Shown here: piece after piece, positions 1 to 5,475 of the stretch
Layout of the letters: each line of letters starts with the position of its first letter
Numbering within the stretch: position 1 is the first letter of the stretch
NCBI GenBank assembly: GCA_040757655.1
Contig: JBFLWV010000012.1
Location: 1-8,975, forward strand
Reading direction: 5' to 3'
Length of the DNA stretch: 8,975 nucleotides
Origin: 2-02-FULL-49-11 sp040757655
Lineage (GTDB): Bacteria; Patescibacteriota; Patescibacteriia; 2-02-FULL-49-11
Made by a program: the position numbers and the translations under genes
The notes under the pieces: generated by a model
What the model saw: the letters and a program-made list of their open reading frames with translations, nothing else
What the model was told of the DNA's origin: nothing
Databases searched by the model: none

Positions 1-58
1 GGTCAAGCAGACGCGGATCGACGGGTTGTGCGGTATATTCCTTTTGTTTTGGTGGCAT
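1..58 (-). CDS. Possible 5' end of a leftward gene, cut by the window edge
   Basis: On the minus strand an ATG at 58-56 opens a frame that stays open for 19 codons to the edge. It begins MPPKQKEYTAQPVDPRLLD. The composition (Lys/Gln/Pro start, then a mixed polar segment) looks like a real protein N-terminus, but 19 codons can be open by chance. The start has no Shine-Dalgarno sequence; it is preceded by an A-rich stretch, which resembles other starts in this window. The start codon lies inside the left arm of the 52-87 dyad. I do not recognise the product. If real, it is divergent from the cobalt/nickel transporter gene. Confidence 0.35.
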   Translation of the reverse strand, partial: MPPKQKEYTAQPVDPRLLD

Positions 59-87
59 ACGTTTTGTTTTTAACGGTAGTATGCCAC
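52..87. repeat. 9-bp inverted repeat (GTGGCATAC / GTATGCCAC)
   Basis: The arms at 52-60 and 79-87 are perfect reverse complements separated by 18 mostly T-rich bases. An alternative inner pairing of CGTT (60-63) with AACG (72-75) can extend the structure. Neither strand has a T-run after the stem, so it does not look like an intrinsic terminator. It sits between a possible leftward gene start and the rightward metal-transport gene, so an operator or an mRNA structure is plausible. No regulator can be assigned from sequence. Confidence 0.5.
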
Positions 88-150
88 TATTATCTCAAAT
101 TATTGGTTTTTGCGTAACATCAGTTAGGAGGTTTCTCATGTAGGGTTGTA

Positions 151-174
151 TTCCTCGGAATATTTCCACAGGAA
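151..174. promoter_or_regulatory. Operator-like dyad upstream of the CbiM-type gene
   Basis: TTCCT (151-155) is mirrored by AGGAA (170-174), and inside it GGAA (157-160) is mirrored by TTCC (164-167). The nested symmetry is about 24 bp long and overlaps the proposed -35 element at 163-168, the usual place for a repressor operator. A metal-responsive regulator would fit the downstream gene, but the site does not match an operator I can name with confidence. Confidence 0.35.
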
Positions 175-191
175 CATATATATGGTAAAAT
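163..191 (+). promoter_or_regulatory. Weak sigma-70-like promoter before the CbiM-type gene
   Basis: TTTCCA (163-168; 4 of 6 to TTGACA) is separated by 17 bases from TAAAAT (186-191; 5 of 6 to TATAAT). Transcription would begin near 198, giving a leader of about 20 bases before the ATG at 219. The spacing is ideal but the -35 is poor, so this is a prediction only. Confidence 0.35.
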
Positions 192-218
192 TTAAACAAT
201 CAGTGATAATTCTCACTC

Positions 219-797
219 ATGCACATTCCCGACGGATTTCTGAATCACAATGTTTCGGCGGTTGCGGGTGCCGCGGCGCTTACCGCGGTAGGCTACGCTG
301 TCACCAAAGTGCGCAATGGATTTTTGGAAAAGATTCCCGTGTTCAAAGCGCGATTCGCCACGTTTCCTCCGTCCGGCAGCGCGGACGCGCAAGGATGGCA
401 ATTGCACGTGACGAAATGGGGACGGCAGAAGATGTGGCGCTTATCAAGCACCGGCGCGCTCATCTTTGCCGCGCAAATGGTGAATTTTCCCATATCGGAC
501 GGCACGTCAGGCCATTTGCTCGGGGGCGTACTTGCCGCGCTTGTGTTAGGGCCGTATGAAGCACTTCTTGCCATCACTGCGGTATTGGCGGTACAGGCGT
601 TCGCATTTGGCGATGGGGGGATCGCTGCGCTCGGCGCCAATATAGTCAATATGGGATTGGTGGGCACAGTGGGCGGCTATACGTCGTTCATTGCGATAAA
701 AAAGTTGATGAAATCATATGTGCAGGGAGTCTGGTTAAGTGCTGCGGCGGCGGCATGGCTTTCAGTGGCGGCGGCGGCAGGATTCGCATCAGTATAA
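219..797 (+). CDS. cbiM: CbiM-type cobalt/nickel ECF transporter substrate-binding protein, truncated by an in-frame TAA
   Basis: Membrane substrate-capture component of an energy-coupling-factor cobalt/nickel importer. The ATG at 219 is secure because the family begins with MHIPDGFL; the N-terminal amine and His2 form part of the metal site. Another family hallmark, AQMVNFPISDGTSGHLLGG, lies at 85-103, with His99 matching the conserved metal-ligand histidine. About 30 extra residues (roughly 38-72) sit in the loop after the first helix, longer than in typical members. The gene stops at residue 192 with TAA (795-797). The same frame then continues with LALSGTIP, the conserved last part of the family, where the residue before is normally Glu. 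A single change such as GAA to TAA explains this. The product would lack its last helices. No EcfT or ATPase gene is nearby. Start context lacks a clear Shine-Dalgarno sequence. Confidence 0.88.
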   Translation: MHIPDGFLNHNVSAVAGAAALTAVGYAVTKVRNGFLEKIPVFKARFATFPPSGSADAQGWQLHVTKWGRQKMWRLSSTGALIFAAQMVNFPISDGTSGHLLGGVLAALVLGPYEALLAITAVLAVQAFAFGDGGIAALGANIVNMGLVGTVGGYTSFIAIKKLMKSYVQGVWLSAAAAAWLSVAAAAGFASV

Positions 798-956
798 CTT
801 GCGCTTTCTGGCACTATACCGTTTACGCGCGTGCTTTTTGCAATGCTCAAGTATCACGTATTAATCGGCGTGGGCGAAGCGGCAATAACCTTTCTCGTAC
901 TTCGCGTTTTAGAGAGACGTCATTATCCGCTCGCAATGAATCCCCATAATTCTTGA
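798..956 (+). pseudogene. cbiM: Severed 3' part of the CbiM-type gene
   Basis: Directly after the TAA at 795-797, and in the same frame, 52 codons continue to the TGA at 954-956. The segment starts LALSGTIPFTRVLFAMLKYH and continues with VLIGVGEAAITFLVLRVLE, which are the conserved last helices of CbiM/NikM proteins. Together with 219-797 it would give a 245-residue protein, the normal family length. No frameshift is needed to join them. No internal start with a ribosome binding site is visible, so separate translation is unlikely. The intact coding quality suggests a very recent nonsense mutation, a base error in the assembly, or readthrough; the last is least likely because TAA ends several other genes here. 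Confidence 0.85.
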
Positions 957-962
957 GCGCAT

Positions 963-1262
963 ATGAAACGGATTACCGGTTATCATGTATTGGCAGCGGC
1001 ATTGATCATTGCAGGTTTTGTATCGTTATTTGCGTCCGCATCGCCAGACGGTTTGGAAAAAGTAGCTGAAGAGCAGCAGTTTTTAATGTGCAGTGTTACG
1101 TTTTTGCACGGCTTTATGCCTGATTATTCGGTGCCAGGTATTCCGTTTCCGCATGGCGCCGCATCACTTGCCGGCATCATCGGCACGCTTCTGGTGTGCG
1201 CGGTGCTCGCAGCAATCGGAACGTTCCTTTTCCGCGCGGATCATGACAGGTATCGTCCATGA
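963..1262 (+). CDS. PDGLE-domain (CbiN-like) membrane protein
   Basis: Small accessory protein of cobalt/nickel ECF importers, 99 residues. It has two membrane helices (about 9-25 and 68-90) flanking an outside loop with the signature SPDGLEKVAEEQ at 27-38 and DYSVPGI at 54-60. In this family the protein is separate or fused to the CbiM/NikM component; it is thought to help metal loading. Its start is 6 bases after the end of the interrupted CbiM frame, as expected for a two-gene unit. From published work on CbiMN, such a pair can give some uptake without the CbiQ/CbiO energising parts, which are absent from this window. Its stop overlaps the next gene's start (ATGA at 1259-1262), so it is translationally coupled to an unrelated lactate dehydrogenase. 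Confidence 0.85.
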   Translation: MKRITGYHVLAAALIIAGFVSLFASASPDGLEKVAEEQQFLMCSVTFLHGFMPDYSVPGIPFPHGAASLAGIIGTLLVCAVLAAIGTFLFRADHDRYRP

Positions 1263-2188
1263 TTATCAGACATCGTAAAATTACCATCATCGGCGCAGGC
1301 TACGTGGGATCCACGACTGCTTTTGCGCCGCTCTCTGCGCGCGCAGTGAACGAGCTTTGCCTCATAGACGTCAATACGGCGCTCGTACGGGCGCAGGTAA
1401 TGGATTTGCAGCATGCGGTGCCCTTTTTAGGCACTGCCGTGGTTAAGGTGGGAAATTATTCTGATATACGCACGAGCGCGGTGGTGGTGATTGCCGCGGG
1501 CGCAAATCAGAAACCCGGAGAGACGCGGCTTGATCTTATCCAAAAAAATTCCGCGCTGATGCGGGAATTGGGCCCCAAGGTGTTTATGATGAACCCCGAA
1601 GCGATTGTCATCGTGGTGACCAATCCCGTGGACGTGCTTACCTACCAGCTCATACGCATGTTCCCCGGCAAGAAAAGGCGCATTATCGGTTCAGGCACGG
1701 TCCTTGATAGCGCGCGCTTGCGGCATCTCGTGGGTGCGCATTTTAATATTGACCCCACGAGCGTCCACGCGTATATCTGCGGCGAGCATGGCGACAGCGA
1801 ATTTCCATTGTGGAGCACCGCGAATATCGGCCAAGTGCCTATTCTTTCCTATCCCGGATGCACGAAGCGCACGCTGGATCAGCTATTTATGCAGGCAAAG
1901 AATGCAGCCTACACCATCATTGCCGGGAAGCAGGCGACCTATTACGCGATTGCGGCAGGCGTTACGCACATAGTCGAGGCGATATTCGGCGATAGGAATG
2001 AGGTCCTGCCGGTTTCTCATTTGCTCATGCATTATCATGGTGTCTCGGACGTATGCCTGAGCGTGCCTGCGGTGGTCGGCAGGAACGGGGTCCGCACGCA
2101 GCTCTCCCTTAAATTCAGTGCGCGCGAAGAGCGCCTTTTGCGCCAGTCCGCGGCTCAGCTGAAGAGAGCGCGTAAAGGCATTCATTAA
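1259..2188 (+). CDS. ldh: L-lactate dehydrogenase (NAD-dependent)
   Basis: Reduces pyruvate to L-lactate while regenerating NAD+ in the cytoplasm, a typical terminal fermentation step. The protein has 309 residues, normal for the family. Visible elements: Rossmann motif GAGYVGS (12-18), acidic NAD-ribose residue Asp37, the active-site loop GANQKPGETR (81-90) with substrate-binding Arg90, NPVD (122-125), catalytic Asp150 and Arg153 in LDSARLR, the proton-donor His177 in GEHGDSE, and Thr227 in the substrate pocket. Gln84 occupies the specificity position where malate dehydrogenases carry Arg, which supports lactate rather than malate dehydrogenase. The start overlaps the PDGLE gene by 4 bases (ATGA). 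The coding region is rich in GCG/CGC codons. Catalytic residues are all present, so it should be active. Confidence 0.93.
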   Translation: MIIRHRKITIIGAGYVGSTTAFAPLSARAVNELCLIDVNTALVRAQVMDLQHAVPFLGTAVVKVGNYSDIRTSAVVVIAAGANQKPGETRLDLIQKNSALMRELGPKVFMMNPEAIVIVVTNPVDVLTYQLIRMFPGKKRRIIGSGTVLDSARLRHLVGAHFNIDPTSVHAYICGEHGDSEFPLWSTANIGQVPILSYPGCTKRTLDQLFMQAKNAAYTIIAGKQATYYAIAAGVTHIVEAIFGDRNEVLPVSHLLMHYHGVSDVCLSVPAVVGRNGVRTQLSLKFSAREERLLRQSAAQLKRARKGIH

Positions 2189-2224
2189 TTTTATCATTGC
2201 TTTACTTATCCATTTATTATTTTT

Positions 2225-3301
2225 ATGGTATTCACCCTGCCTGCAAATTTCGATCTCAAACGCGTACTCAAAATCGGAGTCATAAGCACCCTGGCAATTA
2301 TGGTGATTGCGTTTGCCGTCTTATTGGTGAGCGCAACCGTGGGAATATTCACGAAAAAAAGTTCAGTGTCGGTGCTGCAAGCGCCATATGCAGGTATCAC
2401 GAATAGCATACCCTCGCAGGGAAGGGGGGGAAAATACAGCGAGGACGCCTCTTATGGCGTTGAGGGGAGCGCACCAGGGCTTTCCGTGAGAAATATCGCA
2501 CCGTTTCCACCGATACAGAATGGCGGCACCACCGGCAGCGATGCGGAAGCGTATGAGGTGCGGCAGTATAGCGGTACCATTGAAACGCGCGATAAAAATG
2601 AAGCTTGTAATGCGCTGTTTAACCTAAAGGCGAAAGACTATGTCGTATTTGAGCAGGCGAACAGCTATGATCAGGGATGTAACTTCACGTTCAAGGTGAC
2701 GCGCAATCACGTGGAAGAGGTACTGGCGGCGGTGAAAGCATTGCAGCCGCGAGAATTAGTGGAGAACACGCATACCATCAAACAGCAGGTTGAGGATTAT
2801 ACGAGCCAAATCGAGATATTGAGGAAGAAGCAAACTACCATTGAGGACACACTGGAGAAGGCAACCGAGGCGTATAACGAAATAACTGCGCTCGCGCAGC
2901 GCACAGGAGATGCGGACAGCCTTGCGAGGATCATTAACAGTAAAATTCAGACCTTGGAGCGTCTGACGCAGGAACGGCTGAATGTGAGTGCCCAGCTTGA
3001 TAATCTCACGCGCGCCAAAGCGGAACAGCTCGATCGGCTGGAATACACCTATTTTTACTTAACGGTAGTGGAAAGCAAGTTTGTGGATGCCAAGACCTTG
3101 AAAGATTTATGGAAGGCGGCTATCAAGGCGTTTGTGCGTGACGTGAATGAGGTGGCGCTGGATGTGAGCGTCAATCTCGTCACGCTGGTCCTGAGAGTGC
3201 TCCAGTATCTGCTGTATGCGTTTATCATCTTGGTGGTTGCAAAATACGCATGGAGTCTCGCGAGACGCATTTGGACAGGGCAATCGCCGCCAAAGGTTTA
3301 A
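2225..3301 (+). CDS. DUF4349-like membrane-anchored coiled-coil protein
   Basis: 358 residues with a short cytoplasmic start, a first membrane helix at about 16-41, a low-complexity linker (42-108), a conserved-looking domain (about 110-180), a long charged coiled coil (about 180-265), and a second helix near 314-340 followed by a basic tail. The pattern of AYEVRQYSGTIETRD followed by a helical hairpin and a C-terminal membrane helix fits the DUF4349 family, whose function is unknown. Cys128 and Cys152 lie in the part expected outside the membrane and could form a disulfide. A G7A4 run at 2424-2434 lies in the linker coding region. The gene follows ldh by 36 AT-rich bases without a clear Shine-Dalgarno sequence and ends 68 bases before the sigma-factor gene, so it may belong to the same envelope module. 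Confidence 0.75.
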   Translation: MVFTLPANFDLKRVLKIGVISTLAIMVIAFAVLLVSATVGIFTKKSSVSVLQAPYAGITNSIPSQGRGGKYSEDASYGVEGSAPGLSVRNIAPFPPIQNGGTTGSDAEAYEVRQYSGTIETRDKNEACNALFNLKAKDYVVFEQANSYDQGCNFTFKVTRNHVEEVLAAVKALQPRELVENTHTIKQQVEDYTSQIEILRKKQTTIEDTLEKATEAYNEITALAQRTGDADSLARIINSKIQTLERLTQERLNVSAQLDNLTRAKAEQLDRLEYTYFYLTVVESKFVDAKTLKDLWKAAIKAFVRDVNEVALDVSVNLVTLVLRVLQYLLYAFIILVVAKYAWSLARRIWTGQSPPKV

Positions 3302-3350
3302 CTATCGAAAGAACGCTTCGGGAATTGATAGCTGCATGAAAGAAAAATGC

Positions 3351-3355
3351 GGAGG
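3351..3355 (+). promoter_or_regulatory. Shine-Dalgarno GGAGG of the sigma-factor gene
   Basis: One of the few strong ribosome binding sites in the window. It lies 9 bases before an out-of-frame ATG at 3365 (an 11-codon frame ending at 3400) and 14 bases before the in-frame ATG at 3370. The better-placed out-of-frame start could lower sigma translation, or it may be coincidence. Confidence 0.55.
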
Positions 3356-3369
3356 TTTTGTAGTATGGT

Positions 3370-3939
3370 ATGGACATTATCCATGATTACTACGCTATGA
3401 CAGATGAGGAAATCGCCGGGCTTGTGCAGCAGGGAGATACTGAAACATTTGGTATCCTCGTGGAGCGGTATGGAGATAAATTGACCCGCTATGCGAGGAA
3501 ATTTCTCGCCAATCGTGAGGACATCGAGGACTTGGTGCAAGAGGTATTCATGAAAGCATATACCAATATTCAGAGTTTCACCACTTCGAGAAAATTTTCT
3601 CCGTGGCTCTATCGCATTGCGCACAATGAGTTTATTAACGCGATAAAGAAGAAACGTTGGGAACCCCTGCCTTTTTTTGATCCCGATACCTTGTTTCCTC
3701 ACCCTCTTTCGCAGGATGTCGCCGATCGCGGGCTCATGAAACGTGAGGTGAAAGAATTAGTTGAACAACATCTCAATAAACTTGATGCAAAATATCGGGA
3801 ACCCTTAGTGCTCTATTACCTCGAAGGTTTGGATTACACAGAGATTTCAGAAGTTTTACAGCTGCCAGTATCAACCGTGGGGGTGCGATTAAAACGCGGT
3901 AAGGAGATGATGAAGAAATATATTACAGAGACTTTATGA
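3370..3939 (+). CDS. ECF-like sigma-70 family RNA polymerase sigma factor
   Basis: Alternative sigma factor that directs RNA polymerase to a special promoter set. The 189 residues contain region 2 at about 23-94, including DLVQEVF (54-60) and WLYRIAHNEFIN (79-90), an acidic/proline linker, and region 4 at about 128-185 with the helix-turn-helix YTEISEVLQLPVSTVGVRLK. Regions 1 and 3 are absent, as in ECF (group 4) sigma factors. GGAGG at 3351-3355 supports initiation here, although its spacing to 3370 is long (14 bases); an ATG at 3397 giving MTDEEIAGLVQ is a possible alternative start. The next gene overlaps by ATGA and encodes a membrane protein, the usual arrangement of an ECF sigma with its anti-sigma partner. 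Which promoters it recognises cannot be read from this window. Confidence 0.92.
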   Translation: MDIIHDYYAMTDEEIAGLVQQGDTETFGILVERYGDKLTRYARKFLANREDIEDLVQEVFMKAYTNIQSFTTSRKFSPWLYRIAHNEFINAIKKKRWEPLPFFDPDTLFPHPLSQDVADRGLMKREVKELVEQHLNKLDAKYREPLVLYYLEGLDYTEISEVLQLPVSTVGVRLKRGKEMMKKYITETL

Positions 3940-4691
3940 CAGAATCTTTACGTGATAAAGTATTATCTTCCATAAAAAATGGCAAGGTGCGCATGCGCCC
4001 GCGGTGGCATTTTATCCTGAAAACCGCACTTGCCATAAGTGGGGGGATTATTCTAACGCTCGCGTTGCTGTATCTCGTGAGTTTCATATTTTTCGTGTTG
4101 AGGGTAAACGGCGTGTGGTTCGTGCCTGTATTTGGGTTCTATGGCGTGCGTACGTTCTTCGTGTCGCTGCCATGGCTGCTCATTATTACCTCCCTCATAT
4201 TTATCCTCATCTTGGAAACATTGGTACGACATTACTCTTTTGCATACCGGCAGCCGCTCCTCTATTCTATATTGGGGATTCTCATCCTCGTTATTATCGG
4301 TGGGTTTGTCGTCGCGCAAGCGCCTTTCCATAAGAAGCTTATGATACGGGCGCAGGAAAACCGACTTCCGGTTACCGGACCATTCTACCGCGAATTTGGG
4401 ATGCACCGTTTTCGTGACATTCATCCGGGGATTATTGCATCAACTACTGATGATGGGTTCATCTTACGCACCCGACATGGAGAAATGCTCACGATCATGA
4501 TGGCATCAGAAACACGTCTTCCCTTTGGTTATAATTTTATTGAAGGAGATGGGGTGGTCGTGTTCGGCGAGCGCGATGACGATTCGGTCAAGGCGAGGGG
4601 GATCGTGGAGGTGACGAATGAGATGTACCATACACCATTTCTAAAGCGTGGGAATCCCCCTATGATGCGGCCTTCCTTTCCTCCTTTCTGA
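3936..4691 (+). CDS. Three-helix membrane protein coupled to the sigma factor (candidate anti-sigma factor/sensor)
   Basis: 251 residues. A short basic N-terminus (1-24) is followed by three membrane helices at about 25-56, 74-98 and 107-128, then an outside domain (about 150-228) and a Pro/Met-rich tail. The outside domain shows a beta pattern, HPGIIASTTDDGFILRTR then GDGVVVFGERDDDSVKARGI, resembling a DUF5666-like or OB-type fold; a similar pattern occurs in the tail of the membrane-fusion protein at 5476-6837. The start overlaps the sigma-factor stop by ATGA, implying coupled translation. I know similar proteins beside ECF sigma factors in Patescibacteria, but no standard anti-sigma domain (zinc-binding ASD) is visible, so the anti-sigma role is inferred from position and topology. 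The predicted cytoplasmic part is very short for a sigma-binding domain. Confidence 0.75.
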   Translation: MTESLRDKVLSSIKNGKVRMRPRWHFILKTALAISGGIILTLALLYLVSFIFFVLRVNGVWFVPVFGFYGVRTFFVSLPWLLIITSLIFILILETLVRHYSFAYRQPLLYSILGILILVIIGGFVVAQAPFHKKLMIRAQENRLPVTGPFYREFGMHRFRDIHPGIIASTTDDGFILRTRHGEMLTIMMASETRLPFGYNFIEGDGVVVFGERDDDSVKARGIVEVTNEMYHTPFLKRGNPPMMRPSFPPF

Positions 4692-4752
4692 AATATTTTT
4701 TTCTTGCGGTTGTAGTAATGAAGTGAAGGAAAGGTCGTCACATCGTCTTTAT

Positions 4753-4758
4753 TATAAT
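4753..4758 (+). promoter_or_regulatory. -10 element TATAAT before the small secreted protein gene
   Basis: A perfect TATAAT lies 12 bases before the ATG at 4771. Transcription would start at about 4765, giving an almost leaderless mRNA, in keeping with the absence of a Shine-Dalgarno sequence. No good -35 is found 16-18 bases upstream (AAAGGT). GGAAAGG at 4728-4734 recalls the -35 of ECF promoters, but the distance is not ideal. The gene may therefore have its own promoter in addition to readthrough from the sigma operon. Confidence 0.4.
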
Positions 4759-4770
4759 AATGTATGTGGT

Positions 4771-5223
4771 ATGAAAAAGAAGAATATCATTTATACCCTT
4801 ATTCCTGTTGTAGCGTTGGGGGTGGTCTTGGGAGTGCAGGCTGTATCGGCGCATGGATGGTTTGGTTTGATAAACAACGCCACTCCTCAAGAGATCGCGA
4901 GTCGTCAGCAGGTCCGGTTTCAGCAGGAGGCGGATTTGCTGGGGGTAAGTGTGGATGAAGTAAAGAATGCGTGGGCGCAAGGCAAAACCATGCGTGATCT
5001 CGCGAGGGGAAAAGGGATCACCGATGCGCAGTTGCAGGAAAAGTTAAAAGCACAACGCGAAGCGCACATGAAAACGCAGTTGCAGGCGCTTGTGGATCAA
5101 GGGGTGATCACCCAGGCGCAGGGTGATCAACGGTTCAGCTGGATGACGCAGCAGACAGGGAATGGCTTTCAGGGGTTTGGTATGCATGGTCGTAGAGGTT
5201 TTGGATTCCATGGCGGTTTATAG
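4771..5223 (+). CDS. Small secreted helical protein with Gly/His-rich tail
   Basis: 150 residues from the ATG at 4771. This start gives a classic signal peptide: MKKKN, a hydrophobic stretch at 6-23, and the cleavage motif AVSA before HGW (after residue 27). A GTG at 4723 would add 16 residues that spoil the signal peptide, so it was not chosen. The mature part is mainly charged helices (about 38-127) with DLLGVSVDEVKNAW followed by GKTMRDLARGKGITDAQL, and LVDQGVITQAQGDQR, a pattern seen in small exported proteins of unknown function (DUF2680-like). The tail (130-150) is rich in Gly, Phe, Arg and His. An extracytoplasmic chaperone-like or metal-binding role is only a guess. It follows the sigma-membrane protein pair and may be one of its targets. 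Confidence 0.8.
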   Translation: MKKKNIIYTLIPVVALGVVLGVQAVSAHGWFGLINNATPQEIASRQQVRFQQEADLLGVSVDEVKNAWAQGKTMRDLARGKGITDAQLQEKLKAQREAHMKTQLQALVDQGVITQAQGDQRFSWMTQQTGNGFQGFGMHGRRGFGFHGGL

Positions 5224-5272
5224 AATAAGTTGACAAAATGATGAAAGGCCGAGGATTGAGAAATTTCGAGCG

Positions 5273-5298
5273 CTCTGTCCCGCAGGTGCGGGACAGAG
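5273..5298. terminator. Perfect 11-bp GC-rich hairpin (terminator or dispersed palindrome)
   Basis: CTCTGTCCCGC (5273-5283) and GCGGGACAGAG (5288-5298) are exact reverse complements around a 4-base loop AGGT. It lies 50 bases after the stop of the secreted-protein gene and could end that transcript, but no T-run follows, so efficient intrinsic termination is doubtful. It may equally be a dispersed palindromic repeat. Confidence 0.5.
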
Positions 5299-5390
5299 GC
5301 TTGAGGTTTATCATATACAAAACGTGGTATTGGTTGTAGGAAGTGTTTATGCAGAGTAACGTGGATAGTCGTCTACAGTAACGGGTTTTA

Positions 5391-5457
5391 AATTGTAGCG
5401 TCGGAGCTCGTCTCCAACTCGACCGATCGGTGGCAGGCAAGCTGCCACGCTACAATT
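5391..5457. repeat. MITE/REP-like structured repeat with 10-bp terminal inverted repeats
   Basis: AATTGTAGCG (5391-5400) and CGCTACAATT (5448-5457) are perfect inverted ends of a 67-bp unit. Inside are a hairpin of 7 positions with one mismatch (5400-5406 with 5412-5418, loop CTCGT), a 10-bp palindrome ACCGATCGGT (5422-5431), and a perfect 7-bp hairpin GTGGCAG/CTGCCAC (5430-5436 with 5442-5448, loop GCAAG). The outer ACGG (5381-5384) and CCGT (5462-5465) add partial symmetry. The layout suggests a small non-autonomous mobile or REP-like element. No open frame is present. It ends 18 bases before the membrane-fusion gene. Only one copy is in this window, so dispersal cannot be shown here. Confidence 0.7.
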
Positions 5458-5475
5458 GGTACCGTAAACTCAAAT

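Noticed and set aside
52..87. Intrinsic terminator
   Set aside because: No T-run follows the stem on either strand.
88..218. Cobalamin or NiCo riboswitch upstream of the transporter gene
   Set aside because: No B12-box-like sequence and no conserved NiCo junction segments could be found by eye.
146..559. Long + strand frame overlapping the 5' part of the CbiM-type gene
   Set aside because: It starts at TTG, has no recognisable domains, and is the out-of-frame shadow of a gene with clear family motifs.
741..780. GCGGCGGC trinucleotide repeats in the CbiM-type gene as the cause of a frameshift
   Set aside because: The reading frame before and after the stop is the same, so a point mutation explains the truncation and no slippage is needed.
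795..797. TAA read through or recoded as an amino acid
   Set aside because: TAA ends ldh, the DUF4349-like gene, the fusion gene, archease and rtcB; known recoding in related phyla concerns TGA, not TAA.
4723..4770. Upstream GTG start for the small secreted protein
   Set aside because: It would place 16 charged/polar residues before an excellent signal peptide that begins at the ATG at 4771.
5230..5235. Perfect -35 TTGACA after the secreted-protein gene
   Set aside because: No -10-like sequence is found 16-18 bases downstream (GGATTG at the expected place).
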